5,102 nt of DNA, taken from NCBI GenBank assembly GCA_947505915.1, contig CANNNH010000143.1:1-5102 (forward strand), read 5' to 3'. This stretch comes from Comamonadaceae bacterium. Lineage in GTDB: Bacteria; Pseudomonadota; Gammaproteobacteria; Burkholderiales; Burkholderiaceae. Positions 1 to 5,102 of this stretch are shown piece by piece. Both the position numbers and the translations under genes were made by a program. Under the pieces are notes generated by a model. That model was not told the DNA's origin, did no database searches, and was given only the letters and a program-made list of their open reading frames with translations. Each line of letters begins with the position of its first letter. The first letter of the stretch is position 1.

Positions 1-738
1 ACCTCGGCCTTTGCGGACCACCCCAATGAATTGCTGATGGATGTGGTCCAGCATCGCTTGCGCATGGGCGCGTTGGGTTTTGGTTTGGGCGCTGAAGGGG
101 TCTAAAAAGCCCTTGTTTTCACCCGCGGTCATCAAGCGCCGCTCAATACCTAGCTTGTCCATCAATCCGGTGAAGCCAAAGCCATCCATCAACACGCCAA
201 TGCTGCCCACAATGCTGGCTTTGTCGACATAAATTTGATCGGCCGCCACCGCAATGTAATAAGCCGCCGATGCACACGACTCTTCCACCACCGCATACAC
301 CGGTTTGTTGTGTTTTTTCTTCAAGCGCAAAATTTCATCGTTGATGATGCCCGCCTGCACCGGGCTGCCACCGGGGGAGTTGATCAACAACACCACCGCC
401 TGAGAGCCTTCGTCCTCAAAGGCCGCGCGCAACGAGGTGACCACAGCGCTGGAGCCGGCCAGACCATCGGCATCGATCTCGCCCTTGATCTCGATCACCG
501 CTGTATGGGGCGAGGTGGTGCTGGTGCTGCTGCCGCCACGGTGCAAAACCACCCAAGACATCACCACCAAAAACACCAACCAAGCCAGCCGCAAACCATT
601 GCGCCACTGCCGCGCGCGGCGCTGCTCTTTCAAATAGCCCAGGGCCACGCTCTCCATGACTGCGCGCTCCCAAACGGTATTGGACGCAGGCGCAGGCGGG
701 TTGGATGCGGCGGGGTTGTCTTGGGGCAGGTCAGTCAT
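1..738 (-). CDS. sppA: S49 family signal peptide peptidase (SppA-like), 3' end outside window
   Basis: Membrane-anchored serine protease of family S49, which cleaves leftover signal peptides within or near the cytoplasmic membrane. The first 246 codons are visible without a stop. The N-terminus is a Pro/Ala-rich cytosolic stretch with a basic segment near residues 37-46 (KEQRRARQWR), followed by one hydrophobic helix at about residues 49-65. The protease domain then starts. INSPGGSP at 119-126 is the conserved S49 loop. The segment ESCASAAYYIA carries the presumed nucleophile Ser157. Lys209 lies exactly 52 residues later, the same spacing as the Ser147/Lys199 dyad of Bacillus subtilis SppA. 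Size and the single N-terminal helix fit the short SppA form, not the double-domain E. coli protein. The ATG lies 6 nt after the Rieske stop, with a weak GAG upstream, suggesting translational coupling. Last visible gene of the rluC operon. Family assignment is firm; exact substrate is unknown. Confidence 0.93.
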   Translation of the reverse strand, partial: MTDLPQDNPAASNPPAPASNTVWERAVMESVALGYLKEQRRARQWRNGLRLAWLVFLVVMSWVVLHRGGSSTSTTSPHTAVIEIKGEIDADGLAGSSAVVTSLRAAFEDEGSQAVVLLINSPGGSPVQAGIINDEILRLKKKHNKPVYAVVEESCASAAYYIAVAADQIYVDKASIVGSIGVLMDGFGFTGLMDKLGIERRLMTAGENKGFLDPFSAQTKTQRAHAQAMLDHIHQQFIGVVRKGRG

Positions 739-744
739 GGGGTC

Positions 745-1110
745 TCAAAAGATCAAAGGCTGTAAATTGTGTTCAGTATGCCAGTGAACCACGCCGTCTT
801 TTTCCAGGGTGGTGATTTTCACCAAATTCCCCCGGCACGGCCCGCCGGCACACGCCCCTGTGGCGGGTGCATATGTGGCCCCATGGGTGGCACAGACCAG
901 CCATTGCCCAGCGGCATCAAAAAAGCGATCGGGCTGGAAGTCCATTTCCATCGCGACATGGCTGCAGCGGTTGAGATAGGCCTGCACCTGTCCCTCAAAC
1001 CGCACCGCAAAGGCCCGGCACGATTGACCGCCATAAACCACATCGAAGGGCACGGCCAACTGCCCATCGACCAAATCTCGGCTTTGGCACAAGGCAACCC
1101 ACTCAGGCAT
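745..1110 (-). CDS. Small Rieske [2Fe-2S] ferredoxin-like protein
   Basis: A 121-residue soluble protein made of a single Rieske fold, expected to carry electrons through a [2Fe-2S] cluster with two Cys and two His ligands. The ligand motifs are C49-S-H51 (in NRCSH) and C73-A-T-H76 (in CATHG). The gap of 21 residues between them is slightly longer than in many Rieske ferredoxins. The TGACAGGPCRG segment at 85-94 is the usual Pro-loop region and contains two more cysteines (87, 92). There is no signal peptide, membrane anchor or fused oxygenase domain, so it resembles the stand-alone ferredoxin/NirD-like group; no redox partner is encoded in the window. The start codon overlaps the end of the HAD gene by 8 nt and no good Shine-Dalgarno sequence precedes it, which points to coupling with upstream translation. 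Its partner and pathway cannot be read from the sequence. Confidence 0.9.
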   Translation of the reverse strand: MPEWVALCQSRDLVDGQLAVPFDVVYGGQSCRAFAVRFEGQVQAYLNRCSHVAMEMDFQPDRFFDAAGQWLVCATHGATYAPATGACAGGPCRGNLVKITTLEKDGVVHWHTEHNLQPLIF

Positions 1111-1771
1111 GTTGCATCAACCAGTCGTGGAGTTGCGCCACCGAATGCAGCACCGCCAACGGTTGGTGCGCAGCAAACCCGGCGGGGTCGTGGGCGCCAT
1201 AACTCACGCCCAAGCTGGCGCAACCCGCATGTTGGGCCATGGCCAAGTCATGGGTGGTGTCGCCAATCATCAAGGTGCGCTCTGGTGCCACGCCAAATTC
1301 ACGCATCAATTCGTGCAGCATCAGGGGGTCGGGCTTGCCGGCGGTTTCGTCAGCCGTGCGCGAGCCATCAAACAAGCCCTTGATTTCCACCGCCTGCAAG
1401 GCATGGTTGAGGCCTTGGCGGCTTTTGCCCGTGGCCACGGTCACCCAGTGATGGCGCTCACGCAAGCTGTGAAGCATGGGCACCACGCCGTCGAACAGGC
1501 TCAATTCATCGTGGCGGGCCAGGTAGTGGTGCCGATATCTTTCATTCAGCAAGGAATATTTTTCTGCCGGCACATCCGGCGCGGCTTTGGCCAGGGCTGG
1601 CATCAAAGCCATGCCGATGACATAGGCCGCAGACTGCGCGTCGGGCACTGTGCCACCCACATCGCGCACCGCCTCTTGGATGCAGCGCACGATCAAGGCC
1701 GTGGAGTCGTACAGGGTGCCATCCCAGTCAAAGGCGATCAGATCAAACTGGCGGGGTCGGGGGAGCGACAT
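1103..1771 (-). CDS. HAD-superfamily hydrolase, phosphoglycolate phosphatase-like (subfamily IA)
   Basis: Probable cytosolic phosphatase of 222 residues. All four HAD motifs are present: motif I FDWDGT with nucleophile Asp15 and acid/base Asp17; motif II VATGKS with Thr114; motif III Lys146 in AGKPDP; motif IV GDTTHD with Asp171 and Asp175. A helical cap of about 70 residues sits between motif I and motif II, as in Gph-type enzymes. Substrate cannot be assigned; phosphoglycolate is only the family's best-known one, so no gene symbol is given. The chosen ATG at 1771 gives the N-terminus typical of the family, just before the first strand, and overlaps the rluC end by 29 nt. An in-frame ATG at 1810 would add 13 residues and has a GGTGG upstream, so it cannot be excluded. 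The stop overlaps the Rieske start. Second gene of the rluC operon. Confidence 0.9.
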   Translation of the reverse strand: MSLPRPRQFDLIAFDWDGTLYDSTALIVRCIQEAVRDVGGTVPDAQSAAYVIGMALMPALAKAAPDVPAEKYSLLNERYRHHYLARHDELSLFDGVVPMLHSLRERHHWVTVATGKSRQGLNHALQAVEIKGLFDGSRTADETAGKPDPLMLHELMREFGVAPERTLMIGDTTHDLAMAQHAGCASLGVSYGAHDPAGFAAHQPLAVLHSVAQLHDWLMQHA

Positions 1772-2747
1772 GGTCAATGAAACTTTGAAGTTCGGGGGGT
1801 AAGGGCGCATTCAGGGCCACCAATTCACCGCTGGCGGGGTGCCTGAACTGTAACTTCCAAGCGTGCAAAAACATGCGCCGCAATCCCGTTTTTTGCAGGG
1901 TCTTGTTCAAATCGTAATCACCATACTTGTCATCACCCAAAATCGGGTGGCCCAAGCTGGCCAGGTGAACGCGGATTTGGTGGGTGCGCCCTGTTTTGAT
2001 GGTCACCTCCAACAAGGTGTAGTCCCCCAATAAGCGGGTCACTTTGACCAAGGTGATCGCACGCATCCCCTGCGGGTCGCTGGGTGCCACCACCCGCACC
2101 CGGCGCTCACCCTCGCTGCCGTCTCCGTTGGTGAGCAAGAATTTTTGCAGGGGCAGGTCGATCACCTTTTGCCGTTGCGGCCAAATCCCGCGCACCAAGG
2201 CCAAATAGGTTTTATCAGTCGAGCGTTCGCGAAATTGGGTTTGCAAGTGCTTCAAGGCACTGCGTTTTTTGGCCACCAACAAAATGCCCGAGGTCTCGCG
2301 GTCCAAGCGGTGAACCAACTCAAATTCACTGGCATGGGGCATCGACTGGCGAATTTGCTCGATGACGCCAAAGCTCACCCCACTGCCGCCATGCACCGCC
2401 AAACCAGCGGGTTTGTTGACCGCGATCAGGTGAGCATCCTCCAGCATCACGGCAAAGTCGCGCTCGGGCACGATGGCCTGGGCTTTGTCCAAGGCCCGTG
2501 CCGACACCCTGACCGGGGGCAAGCGCACCGCGTCATCGGCGGCCAAGCGGGTGTCCGGCGAGGCGCGGCCCTTGTTCACCCGCACTTCACCCGAGCGGAT
2601 GATGCGATAGATGTGGGTTTTGGGCACGCCTTTGAGGTGGCGGATCAAAAAATTGTCCAGCCTTTGTCCAGCGGATTCCTCATCCACCCGGAGAGTTTGA
2701 ACCTGTGGCGATACCGGTGCGTCGGCTGTGCCTATAATGTTGTTCAC
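1743..2747 (-). CDS. rluC: 23S rRNA pseudouridine synthase RluC (RluA family)
   Basis: Converts uridines of 23S rRNA to pseudouridine; the E. coli enzyme acts at U955, U2504 and U2580. From a GTG start at 2747 the protein has 334 residues, against 319 in E. coli. An S4 RNA-binding domain covers about residues 17-80 (AGQRLDNFLIRHLKGVPK, then GEVRVNKGR). The catalytic domain follows with NKPAGLAVHGG at 111-121, the signature HRLDRETSG with catalytic Asp149 (Asp144 in E. coli), and KTGRTHQIRVH at 251-261. RluC is preferred over RluD because of close agreement with E. coli RluC through the S4 domain and because it is divergent to rne, as in E. coli. No in-frame ATG lies near the expected N-terminus. 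GTG 2747 keeps the first S4 beta strand; GTG 2687 (314 residues) would remove part of it but fits better with the promoter proposed at 2734-2763. The open frame extends to 3083 but that extension is not coding-like. First gene of a four-gene operon. Confidence 0.95.
   Translation of the reverse strand: MNNIIGTADAPVSPQVQTLRVDEESAGQRLDNFLIRHLKGVPKTHIYRIIRSGEVRVNKGRASPDTRLAADDAVRLPPVRVSARALDKAQAIVPERDFAVMLEDAHLIAVNKPAGLAVHGGSGVSFGVIEQIRQSMPHASEFELVHRLDRETSGILLVAKKRSALKHLQTQFRERSTDKTYLALVRGIWPQRQKVIDLPLQKFLLTNGDGSEGERRVRVVAPSDPQGMRAITLVKVTRLLGDYTLLEVTIKTGRTHQIRVHLASLGHPILGDDKYGDYDLNKTLQKTGLRRMFLHAWKLQFRHPASGELVALNAPLPPELQSFIDHVAPPTPPV
2733..2738 (+). promoter_or_regulatory. Candidate -10 box of the rne promoter
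   Basis: A perfect TATAAT hexamer on the plus strand, with a TG dinucleotide 4 nt upstream, one base off a standard extended -10 element. No good -35 hexamer lies at 16-19 nt spacing; the nearest match to the consensus is the poor GATACC at 2710-2715. If used, transcription would start near 2745 and give rne an untranslated leader of about 520 nt. A long leader is known for E. coli rne. The start site is inferred, not shown. Confidence 0.6.
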
Positions 2748-2763
2748 CAGCGGTTTGTTCCAA
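2734..2763 (-). promoter_or_regulatory. Candidate divergent promoter for the rluC operon
   Basis: Read on the minus strand, TTGGAA (2758-2763) and CATTAT (2734-2739) are separated by 18 nt and match the sigma-70 consensus at 4 of 6 positions each. The -10 box shares its bases with the plus-strand TATAAT. Transcription would start near 2725, which lies inside the coding region if rluC starts at GTG 2747. Either this promoter or that start is therefore wrong, or a further upstream promoter exists. Confidence 0.35.
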
Positions 2764-2823
2764 GTGCTTGATTTCAGTGAGATTAGAGCATGTCCGAGAG
2801 CCGCGGTGAGGTCGATGCCCCAA

Positions 2824-2877
2824 GGGGGCCCTGCCGCAGACCCAGTAACCATGGAAACTGGATGGCACAGGCACCCC
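2824..2877 (+). other. Long imperfect stem-loop in the rne leader
   Basis: GGGG (2824-2827) pairs with CCCC (2874-2877). The stem continues through G2828/C2872, C2829/G2871, C2830/G2870, T2832/A2869, G2833/C2868 and CC (2834-2835)/GG (2864-2865), with small bulges. After an internal loop it ends with CCAGT (2842-2846) pairing with ACTGG (2857-2861) around a 10-nt loop containing CCATGG. The CCCC at 2817-2820 could compete for the same G run, giving two alternative folds. Pairing was read by eye. Confidence 0.5.
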
Positions 2878-2922
2878 GAAGTAAAGCCGACGAACTGAAA
2901 ACCCAAACGGAATACCCCAGCT

Positions 2923-2942
2923 GAAGCGGCATTGGCCGCTTC
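2923..2942 (+). other. Perfect 8-bp hairpin in the rne leader
   Basis: GAAGCGGC (2923-2930) and GCCGCTTC (2935-2942) form an uninterrupted 8-bp stem with loop ATTG. No T-tract follows (TTCGG), so it is not a typical intrinsic terminator. It is one of the strongest local structures in the leader and a candidate landing or sensing element for RNase E, by analogy with the enterobacterial leader. Confidence 0.65.
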
Positions 2943-3002
2943 TTCGGATAACAGCGAGAAATCTTGCAATGGTGATGGTGATGATGTTGGCGCTGATGCA
3001 GG

Positions 3003-3035
3003 CCTGCAACCAAGGACTCCAATCCTTGATGCAGG
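3003..3035 (+). other. Twelve-bp stem-loop in the rne leader
   Basis: CCTGCA (3003-3008) pairs with TGCAGG (3030-3035), and CAAGGA (3011-3016) pairs with TCCTTG (3023-3028). The two helices are separated by a small 2-by-1 internal loop and capped by loop CTCCAA. The lack of a following T-tract argues against a terminator. The shape, two stacked stems with an asymmetric internal loop, is reminiscent of a protein- or RNase-recognised leader element, but this is inference. Confidence 0.65.
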
Positions 3036-3151
3036 GCTTGTTCGCGACCGCCGCCCCCACACCCGTGCGTGATCGGTTGCCAACCAACGGCCTTAGCAAG
3101 CCGTGGTCTGTGCAACCCGCCCCCATCCCCGAGCCCTCTCACAGCCCACCC

Positions 3152-3167
3152 GGCGGTTAATACCGCC
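3152..3167 (+). other. Hairpin GGCGGT/ACCGCC in the rne leader
   Basis: A perfect 6-bp stem with loop TAAT. It is followed immediately by the 10-nt palindrome CTGGGCCCAG (3170-3179). No T-tract follows. Part of the cluster of structures preceding rne. Confidence 0.5.
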
Positions 3168-3225
3168 AGCTGGGCCCAGAGCGCGGTCATTCCTTTCGTT
3201 TTCAGGCGTTGGCTTCGGCATCGTT

Positions 3226-3239
3226 GGCCCCTTTGGGCC
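3226..3239 (+). other. Hairpin close to the rne ribosome binding region
   Basis: GGCCC (3226-3230) pairs with GGGCC (3235-3239) around loop CTTT. It ends 29 nt before the rne ATG and is followed by an A/T-rich stretch (GTTTTGAATGAATTGAG). The weak Shine-Dalgarno TTGAG is at 3258-3262. The A/U-rich stretch behind a hairpin would suit an RNase E cleavage site or ribosome loading region. Confidence 0.45.
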
Positions 3240-3268
3240 TGTGATGTTTTGAATGAATTGAGTACGCC

Positions 3269-5102
3269 ATGAAACGCATGTTGATCAACGCCACCCAAGC
3301 CGAAGAGCGCCGGTTGGCCATCGTAGACGGCCAAAAGCTGCTGGACTACGAAATTGAAATCGAAGGGCGCGAACAGCGCAAAGGCAATATTTACTCCGCC
3401 GTGGTAACCCGGGTGGAGCCCTCTTTAGAGGCCTGCTTTGTCGACTACGGCGAGGACCGCCACGGCTTTTTGCCCTTCAAAGAAATCTCCAAGCAGTACT
3501 TTGCCCCCGGTGTGGCGCCCAGCCAGGCGCGCATCCAAGACGTGATCAAAGAAGGCCAGACCATGCTGGTCCAGGTCGAGAAAGAAGAGCGCGGCAACAA
3601 AGGTGCAGCCCTGCCCACATTCGTCAGCCTGGCCGGGCGCTATGTGGTGCTCATGCCCAACAACCCCCGTGGCGGCGGTGTGAGCCGGCGCATCGAGGGT
3701 GACGACCGCGCTGAACTCAAAGAAGCGCTGGACCAACTTCAATACCCCAACGGCATGTCCATCATTGCCCGCACCGCCGGCATTGGCCGCGCTGCGGCAG
3801 AGCTGCAATGGGACTTGAATTACTTGCTCAAGCTGTGGACCGCCATTGACGGCGCAGCCCAAGGCGGCAAAGGCGCTTTCTTGATTTACCAAGAATCCAG
3901 CTTGGTCATTCGCGCCATCCGCGACTACTTCAACAATGACATCGGCGACATCTTGATCGACACCGATGACATTTACGAACAAGCCCAACAGTTCATCAGC
4001 CACGTCATGCCCGAATACGCTGCGCGCGTGAAACGCTATCGCGATGACGCCCCCTTGTTCAGCCGCTTCCAAATTGAGCACCAAATCGAGTCGGCCTATG
4101 CCCGCACGGTCAACCTGCCCTCTGGCGGCGCGATCGTGATTGACCACACCGAAGCCTTGGTATCGGTGGACGTCAACTCGGCGCGCGCCATCAAAGGCGG
4201 CGACATCGAGGAAACCGCCACCCGCACCAACTTGGAAGCCGCCGACGAAGTGGCGCGCCAAATGCGCTTGCGCGACTTGGGCGGCCTGATCGTCATCGAC
4301 TTCATCGACATGGAAGAGTCGCGCAACCGCCGCGAGGTGGAAAACCGCCTGCGCGACGCCCTGCGCCAGGACCGTGCCCGCGTGCAGTTTGGCACCATCA
4401 GCAAATTTGGTTTGATGGAAATGAGCCGACAGCGCCTTCGCCCCGCTTTGAGCGAGGGTGCATCCATCCCCTGCCCCCGATGCGGCGGTTCGGGCCATGT
4501 GCGCGACACGGAAAGCTCGGCGTTGCAAATTTTGCGCATCATCCAAGAGGAATCCCTCAAGGACAACACCGCCGCCGTGCACGCCCAGGTGCCGGTGGAA
4601 GTGGCCTCTTTCTTGTTGAACGAAAAGCGCGCCGAAATAGCCAAAATCGAAATCAAGCAGCGCTTGAATGTGTTGCTGGTGCCCAATAAAACCCTGGAAA
4701 CACCCAACTACCGCCTCGAGCGCTTGAAGCACGACGACCCGCGTTTGGACAACATCCAGGCCAGCTACAAAATGGCCGAGGACATCGAAGACCCGACCGC
4801 TGTCACCCTCCGCTCGCAAGAGCCCACCAACAAGCAAACACCCGTCATCAAAGGCGTGCTGCCCGATGCGCCAGCTCCCGTGGCGCCGCCCAAACCTGTG
4901 GCCCCGCCACCCAGCGCTGCGGTCCAGCCGCCACCGGTGCCTGCCGCACAAGCGCCCGCAGAAAAAGGTTTTTTTGGCTGGATCAAAGGCCTGTTCGGCG
5001 GCGGCACACCGGCTGCTCCCGCACCCGCCCAACCCACCGCCACACCCGGCAGCGCCACCGATAAGAGAGAGCCATCCCGCGAAGGTCGAAACGGCGACGG
5101 TC
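3269..5102 (+). CDS. rne: Ribonuclease E, N-terminal 611 residues, 3' end outside window
   Basis: Endoribonuclease that starts most mRNA decay and processes rRNA and tRNA precursors; in E. coli it is the scaffold of the degradosome on the inner membrane. The start [10 protein letters not shown] matches E. coli RNase E directly. Visible parts: S1 domain around residues 35-125 ([14 protein letters not shown]); 5'-phosphate sensor residues Arg168-Thr169 in IARTAG; DNase I-like domain with metal ligands Asp301 (SVDVNSAR) and Asp344 (VIDFIDM), matching E. coli Asp303 and Asp346; zinc-link CPRC at 402-405, which joins subunits in the tetramer; then the small domain to about residue 510. From about 530 the sequence is a Pro/Ala-rich linker. 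It contains [12 protein letters not shown] (567-578), at the same place as the membrane-targeting segment A of E. coli (about 565-585), and then becomes Arg-rich. Length and linker favour RNase E over RNase G. Weak TTGAG ribosome site; likely autoregulated through its leader. Confidence 0.97.
   Translation, partial: MKRMLINATQAEERRLAIVDGQKLLDYEIEIEGREQRKGNIYSAVVTRVEPSLEACFVDYGEDRHGFLPFKEISKQYFAPGVAPSQARIQDVIKEGQTMLVQVEKEERGNKGAALPTFVSLAGRYVVLMPNNPRGGGVSRRIEGDDRAELKEALDQLQYPNGMSIIARTAGIGRAAAELQWDLNYLLKLWTAIDGAAQGGKGAFLIYQESSLVIRAIRDYFNNDIGDILIDTDDIYEQAQQFISHVMPEYAARVKRYRDDAPLFSRFQIEHQIESAYARTVNLPSGGAIVIDHTEALVSVDVNSARAIKGGDIEETATRTNLEAADEVARQMRLRDLGGLIVIDFIDMEESRNRREVENRLRDALRQDRARVQFGTISKFGLMEMSRQRLRPALSEGASIPCPRCGGSGHVRDTESSALQILRIIQEESLKDNTAAVHAQVPVEVASFLLNEKRAEIAKIEIKQRLNVLLVPNKTLETPNYRLERLKHDDPRLDNIQASYKMAEDIEDPTAVTLRSQEPTNKQTPVIKGVLPDAPAPVAPPKPVAPPPSAAVQPPPVPAAQAPAEKGFFGWIKGLFGGGTPAAPAPAQPTATPGSATDKREPSREGRNGDG

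Larger units (their letters stand above)
2745..3268 (+). promoter_or_regulatory. Long structured 5' leader of rne
   Basis: About 520 nt between the likely rne start site and the rne ATG with no convincing protein gene. It contains at least five stem-loops (2824-2877, 2923-2942, 3003-3035, 3152-3167, 3226-3239), weaker ones such as ACGGC/GCCGT at 3087-3104, and A-rich, probably single-stranded stretches near 2896-2915. In E. coli the rne leader carries stem-loops that bind RNase E and let the enzyme trigger decay of its own mRNA. The same location, gene and general architecture suggest the same autoregulatory role here. I do not recognise the primary sequence as a described RNA family. It could also respond to another signal. 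Confidence 0.6.

Noticed and set aside
769..1780. Long plus-strand frames opposite the Rieske and HAD genes
   Set aside because: The minus-strand genes carry intact Rieske and HAD motifs, while the plus-strand translations are His/Gly/Arg-rich without motifs.
2145..2771. A 208-codon plus-strand frame opposite rluC
   Set aside because: Antisense to the catalytic and S4 domains of RluC; no motifs seen, so a shadow frame.
2791..2890. Glycine-riboswitch-like words (CCGAGAG, CACCCCGAAG) in the leader
   Set aside because: The rest of the aptamer core and its tandem arrangement are missing, and rne is not a known glycine-switch target.
2923..3035. Intrinsic terminators at the leader hairpins
   Set aside because: None of the stems is followed by a run of T residues on either strand at the right distance.
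2748..3083. Upstream extension of the rluC frame to an ATG at 3083
   Set aside because: It would add 112 residues unlike any RluC N-terminus and runs through the rne leader hairpins and promoter.
3425..5032. A 535-codon open frame on the minus strand opposite rne
   Set aside because: It is antisense to a clearly conserved RNase E, has low-complexity Gly/His/Val/Asp-rich composition typical of a shadow frame in GC-rich DNA, and shows no recognisable domain.

Overview
The window looks like an ordinary chromosomal segment of a betaproteobacterium, most likely Burkholderiales and perhaps Comamonadaceae-like. That placement is an inference from moderately high GC, the protein flavour and the gene order; no rRNA or other marker is present. 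No mobile element, CRISPR array, tRNA or rRNA was seen.

Left part (1-2747, minus strand): a compact four-gene operon read right to left. It runs rluC (23S rRNA pseudouridine synthase), then a HAD-family phosphatase, then a small Rieske [2Fe-2S] protein, then the start of an S49 signal peptide peptidase (SppA-like) that leaves the window at position 1. The genes overlap by 29 nt and 8 nt or are separated by 6 nt, so they are probably co-transcribed and translationally coupled.

Middle (about 2733-3268): a control region of about 520 bases between the divergent rluC and rne. It holds a perfect TATAAT box on the plus strand, overlapped by a weaker minus-strand promoter. After it comes a long leader with at least five convincing stem-loops and two possible short upstream reading frames. 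In E. coli, rne has the same divergent arrangement with rluC and a long structured leader through which RNase E controls its own mRNA. This leader is the likely betaproteobacterial counterpart, though its sequence was not recognised as a described RNA family.

Right part (3269-5102, plus strand): the first 611 codons of rne. They encode the complete catalytic half of RNase E, with S1 domain, 5'-phosphate sensor, metal-binding aspartates and the CPRC zinc link. After these come a Pro/Ala-rich linker and a short amphipathic, membrane-anchor-like segment. The gene continues beyond the window.

Functionally, rne and rluC both act on RNA (mRNA decay and rRNA processing; 23S rRNA modification). The HAD, Rieske and SppA genes appear to be passengers of the rluC operon. 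The most interesting material is the rne leader with its overlapping divergent promoters. A U7 slippery run just inside the RNase E membrane-anchor codons also deserves a look.
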